NCBI GenBank assembly: GCA_947184155.2
Contig: CAMXCT020006567.1
Coordinates: 1,057,306-1,121,305, forward strand
Direction: 5' to 3'
Source of the DNA: Cladocopium goreaui
Taxonomy: Eukaryota; Sar; Dinophyceae; Suessiales; Symbiodiniaceae
DNA: 64,000 bases
The position numbers and the translations under genes are program-made. This document shows, one piece after another, positions 1-11,790 of the stretch (within the stretch, counting starts at the first letter, position 1; each line of letters starts with the position of its first letter). Below the pieces are notes generated by a model that saw nothing but the letters and a program-made list of their open reading frames with translations, was not told the DNA's origin and ran no database searches.

Positions 1-587
1 TGAACAAGGTTAAATTGCCAGAATGAAGCTGACTTGACGTATCTTGGCATGCTAGATGGGAGTTTCTGCATGTTGACAAACAAAGTGGACCTGCTGAACG
101 AAAGGTAAGAAAAAACAAACCTGCCTGATGGTGAAGTTTGGTGAAGAACATGACAAGCAACTAAGGCGCTCAAAGTAATAGACGTTGAAGCAAACTGAAT
201 TTTTCCTGAATTAAAAAAAAAACCTCAGAAGGCCCATGTTTTGCGCAAGAAATGTCCCCAGGAAATTCCAAAACTGCTTTGAATTCAACAAACATGCCGA
301 CGCAAAAGTACGCAAATCGGGATTTCTTAACTGCTGCAAATTTGGGGAAGCACTGGCATTATATCACCAGCAATTCCAATGGCTGAATTGTGAGGGACCC
401 ATTGCGGCAAATATTTTTTTCACAACCCGTGCCACACCAAAGGTGGCAGTCAGAACTGCTGTAAAGAGTTCACTTTTTGTTGAAAGCGTTTACATTTAAG
501 ATTAAACGTTTCAATCGGCCCAAAAGTGCAGAAATTTCAATCGTACAGAATTTTCTGTACTTTGGCCGGTCCAGGCAGAGTATTATC
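1..587. other. Anonymous non-repetitive DNA
   Basis: No exon with convincing splice sites is visible here. A short open stretch (236-499) has no recognisable motif and no GC enrichment. I see nothing else. Confidence 0.4.
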
Positions 588-1826
588 ATCAGAAATCATC
601 AGACATGATCAGATATCATCAGACATCATCAGACATTATCAGATATCGTCGGACATCATCAGACATGGCCAGATATCATCAGATATCATCAGACATGATC
701 AGATATCATCAGACATCATCAGACATGATCAGATATCACCAGACATCATCAGACATGATCAGATATCATCGGACATCATCAGACATGATCAGATATCACC
801 AGACATCATCAGACATGATCAGATATCATCAGATATCATCAGACATGATCAGATATCATCGGACATCATCAGACATGATCAGATATCATCAGACATCATC
901 AGACATGATCAGATATCATCGGACATCATCAGACATGATCAGATATCATCGGACATCATCAGACATGATCAGATATCATCGGACATCATGAAACATGATC
1001 AGATATCATCGGACATCATCAGACATGATCAGATATCATCAGACATCATCAAACATGATCAGATATCATCGGACATCATCAGACATGTTCAGATATCATC
1101 GGACATCATCAGACATGATCAAATATCATCGGACATCATCAGACATGATCAGATATCATCAGACATGATCAAATATCATCGGACATCATCAGACATGATC
1201 AGATATCACCAGACATCATCAGACATGACAGATATCATCGGACATCATCAGACATGATCAAATATCATCGGACATCATCAGGCATGATCAGATATCACCA
1301 GACATCATCAGACATGATAGATATCGGACATCATCAGAACATGATCAGATATCATCGGACATCATCAGACATGATCAGATATCATCAGACATCATCAGAC
1401 ATGATCGATATTATCGGACATCATCAGACATGATCAGATATCATCAGACATCATCAGACATGATCAGATATCATCAGATATCATCAGAACATGATCAGAT
1501 ATCATCAGACATCATCAGACATGATCAGATATCATCAGACATCATCAGACATGATCAGATATCATCAGACATCATCAGACAGGATAGATATCATCAGACA
1601 TCATCAGACATGATCAGATATCATCGGACATCATCAGAACATGATCAGATATCATCAGACATCATCAGACATGATCAGATATCATCAGACATCATCAGAC
1701 ATGATCAGATATCATCGGACATCATCAGACATGATCAGATATCATCAGACATCATCAGACATGATCAAATATCATCGGACATCATCAGAACATGATCAGA
1801 TATCACCAGACATCATCAGAACATGT
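588..1826. repeat. 30-bp minisatellite array, about 40 copies
   Basis: The unit contains GACATGATCAGATATCATC followed by a variable AGACATCATCA or GGACATCATCA. Copies are nearly identical on the left and gain 1-bp insertions or losses (for example AGAACATGATC) on the right, from about 1300. The unit is a multiple of three and has no stop codon in two + frames, so it gives long Asp/Ile/Ser/His-rich open frames that I regard as non-coding. There are no unique spacers, so it is not a CRISPR array. Confidence 0.95.
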
Positions 1827-3616
1827 CAGTTTGCTCGATATCTGCTGAACCATGTGGTCCATAGGGACATGAAACCCATCACAATGACTACGTCGCGCAA
1901 CATCAAGGGGACCCCTTGATGACGCCATCGATTCGCCATGACGAAATTGGGTCATTTTCAGGACACTTAGCTGCCGTTTATTCTGAAAAAATGGTGGTTC
2001 ATCTTAAGAGCATAATTAACTGGTCATATGTGTCCTTAATTGGCTCATCCTTATGCCGTAGTCGAGCCATCTCAAGTGCCAGGACCAGGCAGTGCTGTGT
2101 GATTTAGCTCGCTCCTTGATGTTGTGACTCGGCAGAGACTGAAGCTTGGGATCAAAAGCCTCTTGTAGCTTGGTGAAGAAACCACAGAAATAGAAGAAGT
2201 GAATAGAATTCATATAGCAATGTTGTGCAATGTTAATCTACCTGGTCCCTGGATGTAATCATTTGTAATCAGCGCAGCATATTTATATATTTTTATGATA
2301 TAAACATCTATAAAACATCCCCAGTCATGATAGCTTTATGGCCGCCATGGCTTTCCCACAGCCCTTTTCGTTGCCAGGAAGGACTTGGCTTCGGATCTCA
2401 ACTTAGACGCCACTGGGCGCACGAAAAACGCTGTGGCTTTCATGGGGATAGCCTCAAATCATGACTTAAATTTAGATGTAGATTGTAGATTTGTAACTCT
2501 ATGAATTACATCGACAATCCAGATTACAATCTACATTATCACTGCACATCATATATTTTTCGATGGCATTACAACTAGTTTACATGAGAAATAAGTAGGA
2601 TGATGTTGGGGCTGGGAACCCCCAAAACCAAACCCGAAACATATCAATGGTTACTGGACTCGTACCCTGGTTGTCATGTCTTAGAATCCACTCCGTCAGG
2701 TGGTCACGGCGGTAGCCGATTGGTTGGTTAAAAACCCAAGAAACTGCTGCTGCTACTGGAGCTGAAGATGATTAGAATTCCATCATATTTTCCATAGTTT
2801 TCTTTGTAGAATGATATATATATATATTATTATTATTATTATATCACTATCATTCTAAACTATTCATGTTCCTCTACTGGGATGTTTTTTTCTCCATTTT
2901 GATGGCCCCTACTCGGCAAATAGTAAATCCGAGTATGGTGAGCTTCCTGGACACATGTTTGACCTTTGCGCGGATACAAGAGATCCTGGATCTTTAAATA
3001 TCCAACCTCCAACACATCCCTGTGATTCTGACGATCAAAAATGAGACAATTGTGACAGTTTCCCAAGTGCCAAGTGATTTTTGAATCCCCAAATTTGTCA
3101 CGAGTTTATATCGTGGGGAACCAACCACTCACCCCTTTAGACGAAGATCCCCCAAGATGGTACCGAGCACTGACAATCGCCAGGCGTGTTCCGCCTTTCT
3201 TCCCTTGCTGAAGGAGCGAAACGCGTTTGGTGATGGGAATGGCACTGATGGCACTGGGTACCCGTCATCAACTGAGGCATTGAGGAAACTGCATCCCCAA
3301 ATTGGGGAAGCTGGATATCAACATTACCAAAATCTGAGGATTCCATCGTCTTCGACTTTGACCTATACCAACATATACGCATGCATTGGGGTGTTAAAAC
3401 TCTTCTGGAACCATCCAGACATACCGGCTTCATTGTAGATTTCCAATCGGGCCCTGAGCAGTTGGAAATGGGATTACGAGCCACTCAAGAACTCTCCCTT
3501 GTGAGGAGTTGGACCACGACCCCTAGTTGGCCGTGTCCTTTTCTAGCTTTCTTGACCTTGTTCATGATTTCATGTAAACTTCCCGACTTGTCACATGCTA
3601 CGCTATTGGCCTTTAC
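1827..3616. other. Anonymous DNA upstream of a transposase-like fragment
   Basis: Mostly AT-rich. It includes a TA/ATT microsatellite near 2812-2845 and the hairpin at 2476-2536. The part from 3137 to 3616 is open for 90 to 115 codons in more than one frame on both strands. It may be the decayed 5' part of the transposase-like element that follows, but I cannot show a reading frame. Confidence 0.3.
2476..2536. repeat. Perfect 12-bp stem hairpin
   Basis: ATGTAGATTGTA at 2476-2487 is perfectly complementary to TACAATCTACAT at 2525-2536, with a 37-base loop. It does not belong to the foldback families described elsewhere. Confidence 0.5.
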
Positions 3617-4087
3617 TTGTGCGTGTGCTCTGCAGCTGGGAATCGCATGCCAAATCATGCCAAATCCTTAGGAATACCGCATGCAAAAGTGTGTCATCAA
3701 ACTAAAGAATGGCCACAGAAGATTCACAAAGGTAAAAGCCACGGCATTTCTAAAGTAGCCGGCTCACAGATTGCTGACCGTGGATGGCTGTCCCTGAAAC
3801 AATTCATTCCACGCAGCTTTCCCAGACGTCTTGGCTGCAACCGACAAGTGATAGAACATCCCGAACTGAAGAAATTGGTTCAACAGTTCATGTGGCGAAA
3901 GCTGCTGGGGCCATGTAAACCAAGTGCATTCTTGGCACAGTCTCTAAGGTCATGGAAGAAAAACATGAAAGTGTCACGCAGATGGAAATTTCAAAACCCA
4001 AATTTTGTCAACAGAAATATCAAAATCGATGCGGCGCAACAGCGCCACGAACATTTTCAAGAAGGCAGAATGCAGTTCGTGCCATAG
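3617..4087 (+). pseudogene. Transposase-like C-terminal fragment (IS1595/ISXO2-like, tentative)
   Basis: Open frame of about 156 codons ending at TAG. Its central part reads like the C-terminal region of the IS1595/ISXO2-like DDE transposases that are common in eukaryotic microbes: a His/Lys/Ser-rich lead-in, then SKVAGSQIADRGWLSLKQF, a Pro/Arg stretch, and LKKLVQQFMWRK about 35 residues later. The (S/T)Q..D..W..LK motif is what I base the call on; it is family knowledge recalled without a search. The N-terminal part is not in frame, and upstream frames shift near 3380 and 3480, so it is probably a decayed copy. It could also be an unrelated unspliced exon. Confidence 0.35.
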
Positions 4088-4731
4088 CTGTCTGAGGGTC
4101 GTGCACCGAGTAGTTTGAAGCCCTATTGAATATAGTTATTCGATCTTATTAGGTGTTTCTCCAGTCACTGGGGTCCAAAATCATTGCCTTCCCCTTAAAA
4201 GTAACCAACCAACCAGTTTAGGCGGCCTTAGTGACCCTGTCCATGTCGCGACAGGAACTTTTAGTCACCAGCAAGTACGAGGATTTTGTTGTCAGTTTCC
4301 CCAGGGGTTGATCTGGTGATATCTGGTGGCCGTCGTCCAAAAGAATCTATACATTTATCTGGGTAAATTTGATCACGACCTCACTGTTCTCCCTCACTGG
4401 AATCATGGTTAGTAAGGGAAATCATCCCCAAATGGCCTTATTTCATCTTATTTCAGGTTAGTGAATTATTATAATTTACCCAGATTTATTGGACATGTTC
4501 GAAGTAAATGGAGGTCTTCAACATTTTTTCAATGGGAAAATCCTTTTTCAATCTTTTTCACTACAGCTGGGGGATTTTCATGGAGATTTTCCAGCCATGG
4601 TTCACTGAGTACCGGAAGATATAAATCTATTGATCTGATGGCGGTGACAAAATCCTCAAAATCCATTGGAGGTTGCCGAAGAACCAGCGTGGAAGTCATG
4701 GCGGAAGAAGTGGCTGCAAGTGAATGCAAGC
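4088..4731. other. AT-rich stretch with one open frame running into a foldback
   Basis: A + frame (4461-4748) runs without stops into the foldback element at 4732 and closes just inside it. The stretch ATGGCGGAAGAAGTGGCTGC (4699-4718) reads like coding sequence (MAEEVAA). If this is an exon, the 5' splice site would be the GTAAAC at the start of the foldback. Support is weak. Confidence 0.25.
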
Positions 4732-4834
4732 ACCCTCTGGTAAACTAACATAACTATGGAAAATCACCATTTTCAATGGGAAAATCCACTGTAAATGGCC
4801 ATTTTCAATAGCTATGTTAGATTGCCAGAGGGTA
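4732..4834. mobile_element. Family A foldback element A1
   Basis: About 103 bp. It begins ACCCTCTGGTAAACTAACAT and ends with the reverse complement type (ATGTTAGATTGCCAGAGGGTA). The arms pair over about 45 bp. TGCAAG occurs on both sides (4725-4730 and 4837-4842), a possible 6-bp target duplication. It contains GTAAAC near its start and CCAG near its end, which look like 5' and 3' splice signals. Confidence 0.85.
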
Positions 4835-6259
4835 GCTGCAAGTCAAAATTTAAGGGCGAAGAATCGTTGCATTTTGTTCTTGCGTATTACTTCGTATGAG
4901 TTCGTCCAACCTTTGGGTCATGAATCTCTGAATTTCGCAACATCTCCCTGTCATGGCGTTTTTATAGCCAATACATGCCAATACTGCATGAACATATTTC
5001 TATTTAAGAGATGCCGACCAAAAATAAACTATGTTCAAAGAAACTATGTTAGTCTCAAAGAAACTCATATTTCATATCATATTTCATTCATATTGCCCCT
5101 TTCTTAGCCGAGAAACCTCGGTTTTTGAGGCAACAGCTCTGGAGTTCACTGAGCTGCTGCTCATGGACTTCGGAGGCCTCATCTCTGAGTTCGGGGGCCC
5201 ATCGGATGCCCTGGGATGGCCATGGGATGCCATGGGATGGGTGTAGTTTTAATGGCTCTGAAAAAAAAAGCTGGATAAATGAGAGTGACCGGCAACCAAC
5301 GACCTCAACATACATGATGATTAGTAAGGGAAATCATCACAAAAAATGTCAATTTCCAAATTAGGAATCAGTTGACCATTTGCCCAGGTGAAACATCTTG
5401 GAAATTTGGGGATGGGTTGGTTCTTTGTTTTCCGGCGGGAATGCACATCCATGAATCACCGGCTAGTTTGATGTGAAAACCACCAGGATTTCCAGACCAT
5501 AGCCATTTGCAATTGTTGTACGTTGGACTTCTTGTGGAAGTTCTTACCTACCTAGCCTTGGCGGTACAGCCAGGAAACTCAGAATGATGCTCATTTATGG
5601 GACATAGGGTGGAGAAAAATTCCAGTTGGCAACGAGATATTCAGATATATTCAGATATATTCAGATATATTCAGATATATTCAGATATATTCAAGAGTTT
5701 ACCATTTGGATCGGAAAGGAATCAGGATTGAGACCAGATGAGTTCCTTTTAACATTGCCGGGACTTCGAAGAAAACATATTGGGGGTCATTGATTGGTTG
5801 GTGTTTGGGATTCTCAAGCCTCTGTCCCCAACTGGTCCTTGGCTGTCCCGTTCTTGGCATTTATTGACAGCCCTTGATTGATCACTATGTTTGTGGAAGT
5901 CTAATGTTGTGCTGCAAAGTTGAAGATTACATGCTGTTTCTGCTGGTTCAATACACACAACATATTTGTCATTCTTCAAATTCGTAGCTTAGGGACGTTT
6001 AGGGTGTTTTGCTTGTGTGTAGACACGAACTACTACAAGCCAATCTTCGTAAAATTCCTACTCTTGCTGGGGCCTATCTTCATAGATTTCACAGGGATTC
6101 CACACCCCCTGACACGGTGACACGGTGACCCCTCCAAGAAGGGCTTGTTACTAACCACCAACAATAAACCATCCCCCAGTCATCATGTTTATAGGTGGTA
6201 TGTTTACCATTCCCAAACGGGTGATTTATGGCATTGTTTTAACATGTTTTAACCACATT
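4835..6259. other. Anonymous DNA
   Basis: No exon recognised. It holds one 10-bp tandem array (5641-5693) and ordinary AT-rich sequence. Several 60- to 80-codon open frames overlap on opposite strands near 5030-5360, and none has convincing splice borders. Confidence 0.4.
5641..5693. repeat. 10-bp tandem repeat (TCAGATATAT)5
   Basis: Five perfect tandem copies of TCAGATATAT followed by TCA. Confidence 0.95.
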
Positions 6260-6360
6260 CTGGTTGGTGGTTTGGAACATGTTTTTATTTTTCCATTCAG
6301 TTGGGAACAATAATCCCAACTGACTTTCATATTTTACAGAGGGTTGAAACCACCAACCAG
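6260..6360. mobile_element. Family B MITE-like element B1
   Basis: CTGGTTGGTGGTTTGGAAC at the left pairs with GTTGAAACCACCAACCAG at the right, and an internal TTGGGA..TCCCAA stem is also present. It is flanked on both sides by CATT, a perfect 4-bp target-site duplication. Confidence 0.9.
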
Positions 6361-6880
6361 CATTAACCAGGCTACTGTTTTAAGGCTTGCTATCTATTGT
6401 TGGGTTCACCGCATTTTCGGGGGCGCCCAGGACGCGTGAGATCTGCTCCAAGATCCCTGAGCCCGGGGCTCCTGGTGCTGGTGTCACCACCACCAAATGG
6501 TGATATTCGCCAGCAAAAATGGGGTATAGGGGGTATCAACAACAAAACGTAGAACAAAAATGAACCAAGAAATCTCTCAGATTTTTTGGTTTGGCAAATT
6601 CATCCTACCTGGAATGATGGTCCTGTTTGGTGAAGATTTGGCCATACTATTGCAGGCGGATCCTCACAATCAGGTTTGTTATATCCCTTTCCGTGGGCAA
6701 CACTGTTGATTGATGATTGTGGCACATTGTGGCTATTCAGCAGCAACATTGGTAACATTGCCTAACTAATATATATATAATATTAACAAACAGAATAAAT
6801 AATAAATAATAAAGCATAATAATAGTAATAATAATAATGGTGACAATAATAAATAAATAAACAAATACATACATAAATAA
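6361..6880. other. Anonymous DNA
   Basis: Contains a short GC-rich patch at 6417-6490 without a supportable exon, then AT-rich sequence with ATAAT-type simple repeats from about 6770. Confidence 0.35.
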
Positions 6881-6966
6881 ATGAATAAACACATATATAT
6901 ATATATATACATATATTATCCCGGCAAGAGACCCCAAACAGTGTGGGGGGGGAGTAAAAGGAGAAC

Positions 6967-7242
6967 GTATTATCATGTCGATGATGATGTTACTGTCGAT
7001 GATGATGTTGAAGATGATGGTGATGTCGATGATGATGATGATGATGATCATGATGATGATGATCATGATGACGATGATGAGGATGATGATGATAATGATG
7101 GTGGTGATGATGATGATAATGATTGTGATGGTGATGTTGTTGTTGTTGATGATGATGATGATGAAGAGGAGGATGAGGATGAGGATGAGGATGATGATGA
7201 TGATGATGTTGTTGATGATGATGGTGATGGTGATGTTGTTGT

Positions 7243-7275
<33 letters not shown>

Positions 7276-7390
7276 GACGATGAGACGATGAGACGATGGG
7301 ACGATGAGACGATGAGACGATGAGACGATGAGATGATGAGACGATGAGACGATGAGACGATGAGACGATGAGACGATGAGACGATGATGA
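6967..7390. repeat. GAT trinucleotide array passing into an 8-bp ATGAGACG array
   Basis: Interrupted (GAT)n and (GTT)n occupy 6967-7271. They are followed by about 14 copies of an 8-bp unit ATGAGACG (7272-7390). The Asp-rich and His-rich open frames on the two strands are products of the simple repeat. Confidence 0.95.
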
Positions 7391-7494
7391 GAATATTATG
7401 ATGTGGATGTTGAGGAGGAGGAGGAAGATGATGATTATGTTGAGGAGGATAATGTTGAGGAGGAAGACCGATCCCAAAACCGGGAAGCACACCT

Positions 7495-7682
7495 TGTGCG
7501 AGCCTGCGCAGTCGAAAAGCACATGGACATGTCACAAGAGGCATCGTGCGCGGAAATTTAGGGGAAAATGCCGTACGCGTATCCCGCGGCAAGCATTTTG
7601 TGCGAGCCTGCGCAGTCGATATGGACATGTCACAAGAGGCATTTTGCGCGGAAATTTACAGGGAAAATGCCGTACGCTTCCG
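7495..7682. repeat. Imperfect direct duplication of about 90 bp
   Basis: Copy 1 starts at about 7495 and copy 2 at about 7600. Both contain GCGAGCCTGCGCAGTCGA, ATGGACATGTCACAAGAGGC and AAAATGCCGTACGC, with a few differences. The segment is GC-richer than its surroundings and has no single clear reading frame. It could be a decayed coding segment. Confidence 0.8.
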
Positions 7683-7759
7683 ATACCAACTCGATTGAAC
7701 ACCGGGCCTTAACTGTTGCCGCAAGAACTCCTCAATGTGGCCACACTGTTTGGGGAATA

Positions 7760-8215
7760 ATAAAAATAAAAAAATAGCAATATTATACATATGAATATAT
7801 ATAATAATATAAAAAATAATAGTAGTAGTATTATAACAATAACAAAAACAATAAATAAATAAATAAATAAATAAATATATAAATATATATATAATTATAT
7901 ATATATAGTAATCAAAGAAAAGAAATAGCAAATATTCATCAATAACAACATTTTTTAAAATAATAACAATAGTGATAATAATATATTTAATAATTTATAT
8001 AGCAAGAGTTTTAAAATAGAATAATTATAATATAGATTTTTTAATTTTACAGAATATATTTATCATATACTGTGTTTATCATATACTATATTTTTCATAT
8101 ACTATATGTATCATATACTATGATTATATTATACTATATATATATATCACAATAATAATAATGATAATAATAATAATGATAATAGTAATAATATATATAT
8201 ATATTCTGAAATATC
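7760..8215. repeat. AT-rich simple sequence
   Basis: Mixed (TA)n, (AAT)n, (TAAA)n and a 15-bp TATCATATACTATAT-type motif repeated at 8055-8145. No gene seen. Confidence 0.85.
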
Positions 8216-8479
8216 GGTTAGGGTTGGAAGACTCCCATAGCAAAGCTTCCACTGTCTCCCAACGCTCGGGGACTCATGACTTGCTTCATGTGGCATTGGT
8301 ATGGGAAATCGTGCTAGATACACCAGCACTTGTTGGTGAAGTTCCGACTAGATTTTTGCATCAATGATCTGTACAATCCATGTAAAAAAGTAACCATACA
8401 TAAACATATCATGGATCATCATGGATCCATAAACATACCGTTGGGATCGGATGGGTGGTGGTTGGTTTCGTATGGTCAG

Positions 8480-8559
8480 GCGGCAGTTGGACCCTGCTCG
8501 AGAGCAGCGCTTTAGCAAGTGCAACACGTGACTGGTCGGCAGGGCGCATGGTCACATTG
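8480..8559 (+). CDS. Candidate internal exon, unknown protein
   Basis: An AG acceptor (ATGGTCAG) is followed by an open, GC-richer stretch reading GSWTLLESSALASATRDWSA and on to GRMVTL, with a possible donor TTG|GTTACC. The frame stays open to about 8640. The protein family is not recognised. The acceptor lacks a clear pyrimidine tract and no linked exons were found, so it may be chance. Confidence 0.3.
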
Positions 8560-8599
8560 GTTACCCACGGTTCCTGGTTGCCCTTGGAGAACCAGGAAG

Positions 8600-9771
8600 T
8601 CAATTTTCCACTCTCTCTCTCTCTGTATATATATATGTATTAGTATATTATAAAATATTATAAATATGTGTGTATATACACATTATATTTATATATGTAT
8701 ATATATATATGTATATATATATATACTCATAAAAAAAAATGGAACAAACGTAGTACCGTACACCATAGAACCCATTGAACCGAGTACTTTTCACTCAGAT
8801 TTCTGGAAGTTTTTTTCCACTGTATTTTTGGATGCTCTCCATTTGCGTGGCTCTTCATAGTTTTGCAGCCTCATGAAACGAGAAGAACACCAAGTTCCTC
8901 AGGTGCTTCAACAACTTCAAGGAGATACATCAGCTAATCTTAGCAGGCGGACGGTGGCAGAGATTGGTACCTGGTGGCAGCTTTTCGCCACAGAAATGCA
9001 CAAGGTTCTTGGAACCAAAGTGTCTATACTAGGGATTATTGGGCTACATTCCATATCATTACACCACATTCACATTAGCCTAAAATCCACTGGTTTTCAG
9101 TTTTTCATAACCTTATGTAATTTTCCAGAATCTTCCCCTTTTAGAGTTTAGATGGCTATTTCGGTGTATACCGCATTTTGAGACACACCCATCTTGGTTG
9201 TTTCAAATCGCCATGTGATTCCCAGGACGAAAAGATTCCTGACCGACCAAGTGGAGCTAATGAATACGTGAATCACTACTTGAATGTGCATCTCAGTTAG
9301 TAAGTGGTTTGTAATCCGTATTTCACTGGGGATATTCCATGTATATCTAGGGTATAATATGAGTACTACCAACTTACTCAATTGGGATGCACCCCCCAGT
9401 AGGGTGGTATGAAGGAAAGGGGCCCGTCCCCAAGATCATGTTACTGTAATTTCAAGAATGTGAATGATCTTGGTTGGTTTCAATTTTTTTAAATCAACTT
9501 TTGAAGCATATTTCGGATGATGATCCCCATTGAGCATTTTTTAAAGGGGGTTGACACCACAAACCAGTTTTGATCTGATTTAGGCATTTTTGGTATTCCC
9601 CATTGGTCCTAAAAATAGTCAGGTCAGGGGCAAACTTACCGGAACTGCGGCAAGTTGACGAGCAGCCTCAAGGCACCGCGTCCGTTTATTTCAGGGGGTC
9701 TGTGAGTCTGGATCCATTTCTTCAAGGGTTCTAAGATCTTATATAGATGATATTACCGAATATTACAATAT
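8600..9771. other. Anonymous DNA with TA microsatellite and one family C end
   Basis: A TA/TG microsatellite lies at 8625-8730. GTATACCGCATTTTGAGACACACCC (9158-9182) resembles the right end of family C foldbacks, but no left partner was found. Short open frames near 8870-9150 have no recognisable product. Confidence 0.35.
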
Positions 9772-9884
9772 TACCCGGTAATCACACGTGGCAATGGACA
9801 ATTTTGTATAAATGGAGGTTTCTAGCTGGGAAAATCATATTATAAATGGTCAAATCCATTGCCGCGTGTGATTACTGGAGGGTA
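9772..9884. mobile_element. Family A variant foldback with a different stem
   Basis: It has the TACCC...GGGTA ends of family A, but the stem sequence is different: CGGTAATCACACGTGGCAATGG on the left pairs with CCATTGCCGCGTGTGATTACTGG on the right. The centre shares TTTCTAGCTGGGAAAATC with other family A copies. The stem sequence changed, but complementarity was kept. Confidence 0.75.
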
Positions 9885-10182
9885 GATGATTTTTTTTCGG
9901 ATTCCAATGGGATTCCAATATACTCTAATATATGTGAGCCGCTACAAACAGTTCATCATCATTCCTCACCCCTTGGTGGAATGTATTGGTTCCATTCAGG
10001 AATTGGGGTCCCACTCGTGGGGGATATTTCATATTATATAATAGGGGCATGGGATTAAAGTCTCGTATCAGGAATTGAGCCATGAAACTAGCAGAGTGGA
10101 GTTTTTCAGCGTCGTATTCAGAGCCATGTTGAATTTTGGATGATTTTGGATGTGCTTGCCTCAACATTATTGTGATGCATGA
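9885..10182. other. Short anonymous segment
   Basis: Nothing recognised between two foldback elements. Confidence 0.4.
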
Positions 10183-10287
10183 TACCCTCTGGTAAATTAA
10201 CATAGACCCTGAAAATAGCCTAGTTTTAATGGAAACTAATCTTCCAACCCCTATCTGCCAGGGTCTATGTTAATTTACCAGAGGGTA
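10183..10287. mobile_element. Family A foldback element A2
   Basis: TACCCTCTGGTAAATTAACA pairs with TGTTAATTTACCAGAGGGTA at the other end, and the inner arm CATAGACCCTG pairs with CAGGGTCTATG. GATGC occurs near both ends (10173 and 10288). About 105 bp. Confidence 0.85.
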
Positions 10288-10531
10288 GATGCCCCAGTGG
10301 GTTTTCACCCAGAATTGACCGGAAAGGGGAAATCCTTTTGCTGGTTCTGGACAGATGTGGGACATAGCTGGGTGATGGCAGTGTCCAAGAAATCCGGTTT
10401 CTGCACTTCAGTTGTTGTGTCCTCCCTCATGTTCATTGTTTCCATATGTTTCCATCCTTGTTCTGGGCGGAATGACAATCCCAACATGACTGGGCTTCGA
10501 GCTCCCTGGGGTTGCTATGGCCAAACTCAAG

Positions 10532-10590
10532 TGGCAGAGATACCCAGCGGGCAGGCCTTTCTTCAGCGCAGTGAGCGACTTGCGGCTTGA
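10532..10590 (+). CDS. Possible terminal exon
   Basis: After an AG at 10530-10531 the frame reads VAEIPSGQAFLQRSERLAA and stops at TGA. It is GC-richer than its flanks. The acceptor context is poor and there is no linked exon, so confidence is low. Confidence 0.22.
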
Positions 10591-11395
10591 GGCTTGGGAC
10601 CTTGCACGGCCATGTCTCGGGTGGAATCAGGTCACATGAGGCTCGGAAACTTCAAGATACCATCCATCGGAGATGAACACTTATTAACATCATTATTATA
10701 TATTATTATCATTATCAACTTCCCCATTAAAAAAAATGCTCCCAGAAACAAGGAATTCTTGCAGGTGTTCAATACTAGGAGAGAGGCTTTGCTGTAGTTC
10801 CTCTTGTGATGGGATGATGATCAGCGGTTGGCCAATCGAAAAAGCGGTGGCTGAAGGTACAACCGTCAACCAGTGAAAACTGAGTACAGTAATTATGTCA
10901 CCATCATTTTATCATACTATCTGGGACCCCCAGCTAGACTCAGACGTTTTCATTCATGATTCAACATATTATAGATGGTGATCATTATAAGTCTGTCTAA
11001 AGATAGGGAGCTCATCAATTTTCGCCATCAAACATTGTTTTTTGGGGAATGTACCCCATGTCTCGATCGATCCATTTATATAGCAGTTATATACAGTTTG
11101 CTGAAACATTGTCGAGATATGTTGAGATATAGGCCTTTGGCGCAGTGTTTATGTTTGGCCAATGGCATCGATGGATGCAACATCATTTACCATGCAAGGA
11201 GAGAAAGATAGACCACCAACTGGGTGTTTCTGGCTTTATACAGGGTACGGACATTTGGATATGTATACGACCAAGAAAAAACGATCTTAATCCGAAAGTC
11301 ATGAACACAACCATGACAATCATTTGGGGGGTGCCTTATTTTTGGACAAACCAATTCTTGGCCAGTGAGAATTTCAAGATGCAAAGAACTACTAT
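10591..11395. other. Anonymous DNA
   Basis: AT-rich, with a short ATT/ATA stretch at 10684-10730. GTGCCTTATTTTTGGACAAAC (11330-11350) resembles one family C end. No exon recognised. Confidence 0.35.
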
Positions 11396-11499
11396 TACCC
11401 TCTGGTAAACTAACATAACTATGGAAAATCGCCATTTTTAATGGGAAAATCCACTATAAATGGCCATTTTCAATAGCTATGTTAAATTACCAGAGGGTA
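11396..11499. mobile_element. Family A foldback element A3
   Basis: TACCCTCTGGTAAACTAACA with the complementary right arm TGTTAAATTACCAGAGGGTA. It is almost identical to A1 (CATAACTATGGAAAATC in the left arm), so it is probably a young copy. Confidence 0.9.
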
Positions 11500-11790
11500 T
11501 CATGAAAAGTACTCCGCAAAGCTACATGAAGTGCATGTGTTTTAAGCGGAGCCTTTGGAGCAAAAAACATCGATAACTTTGGTCGTGGCCAAAAAAAACA
11601 CAGGGGCATAGCTTAAGATGTTCAAAGCTGTGGCGACAGTCGCTTTCAGCAAGTGGGATTACCGATGGAGCATGTGCCACAGCACATCCTGACCAGTCAG
11701 GGTTGACACATCGAGCTCATAAGTGTCAACCTGGGAACCAGTTGGTGAATTGGTAAACCACCCCAGAACTTAACATTTCAGGATGGTCAC
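11500..11790. other. Anonymous spacer
   Basis: No feature recognised beyond ordinary intron-like or intergenic sequence. Confidence 0.4.

Noticed and set aside
526..1257. 243-codon open frame
   Set aside because: Entirely 30-bp satellite, which is open in more than one frame. No start context or splice evidence.
588..1826. CRISPR array
   Set aside because: The 30-bp units are contiguous and have no unique spacers. The window is eukaryotic and has no cas-like genes.
6737..7628. Ile/His-rich and Asp-rich long open frames on both strands
   Set aside because: Translations of GAT/ATC trinucleotide and 8-bp repeats.
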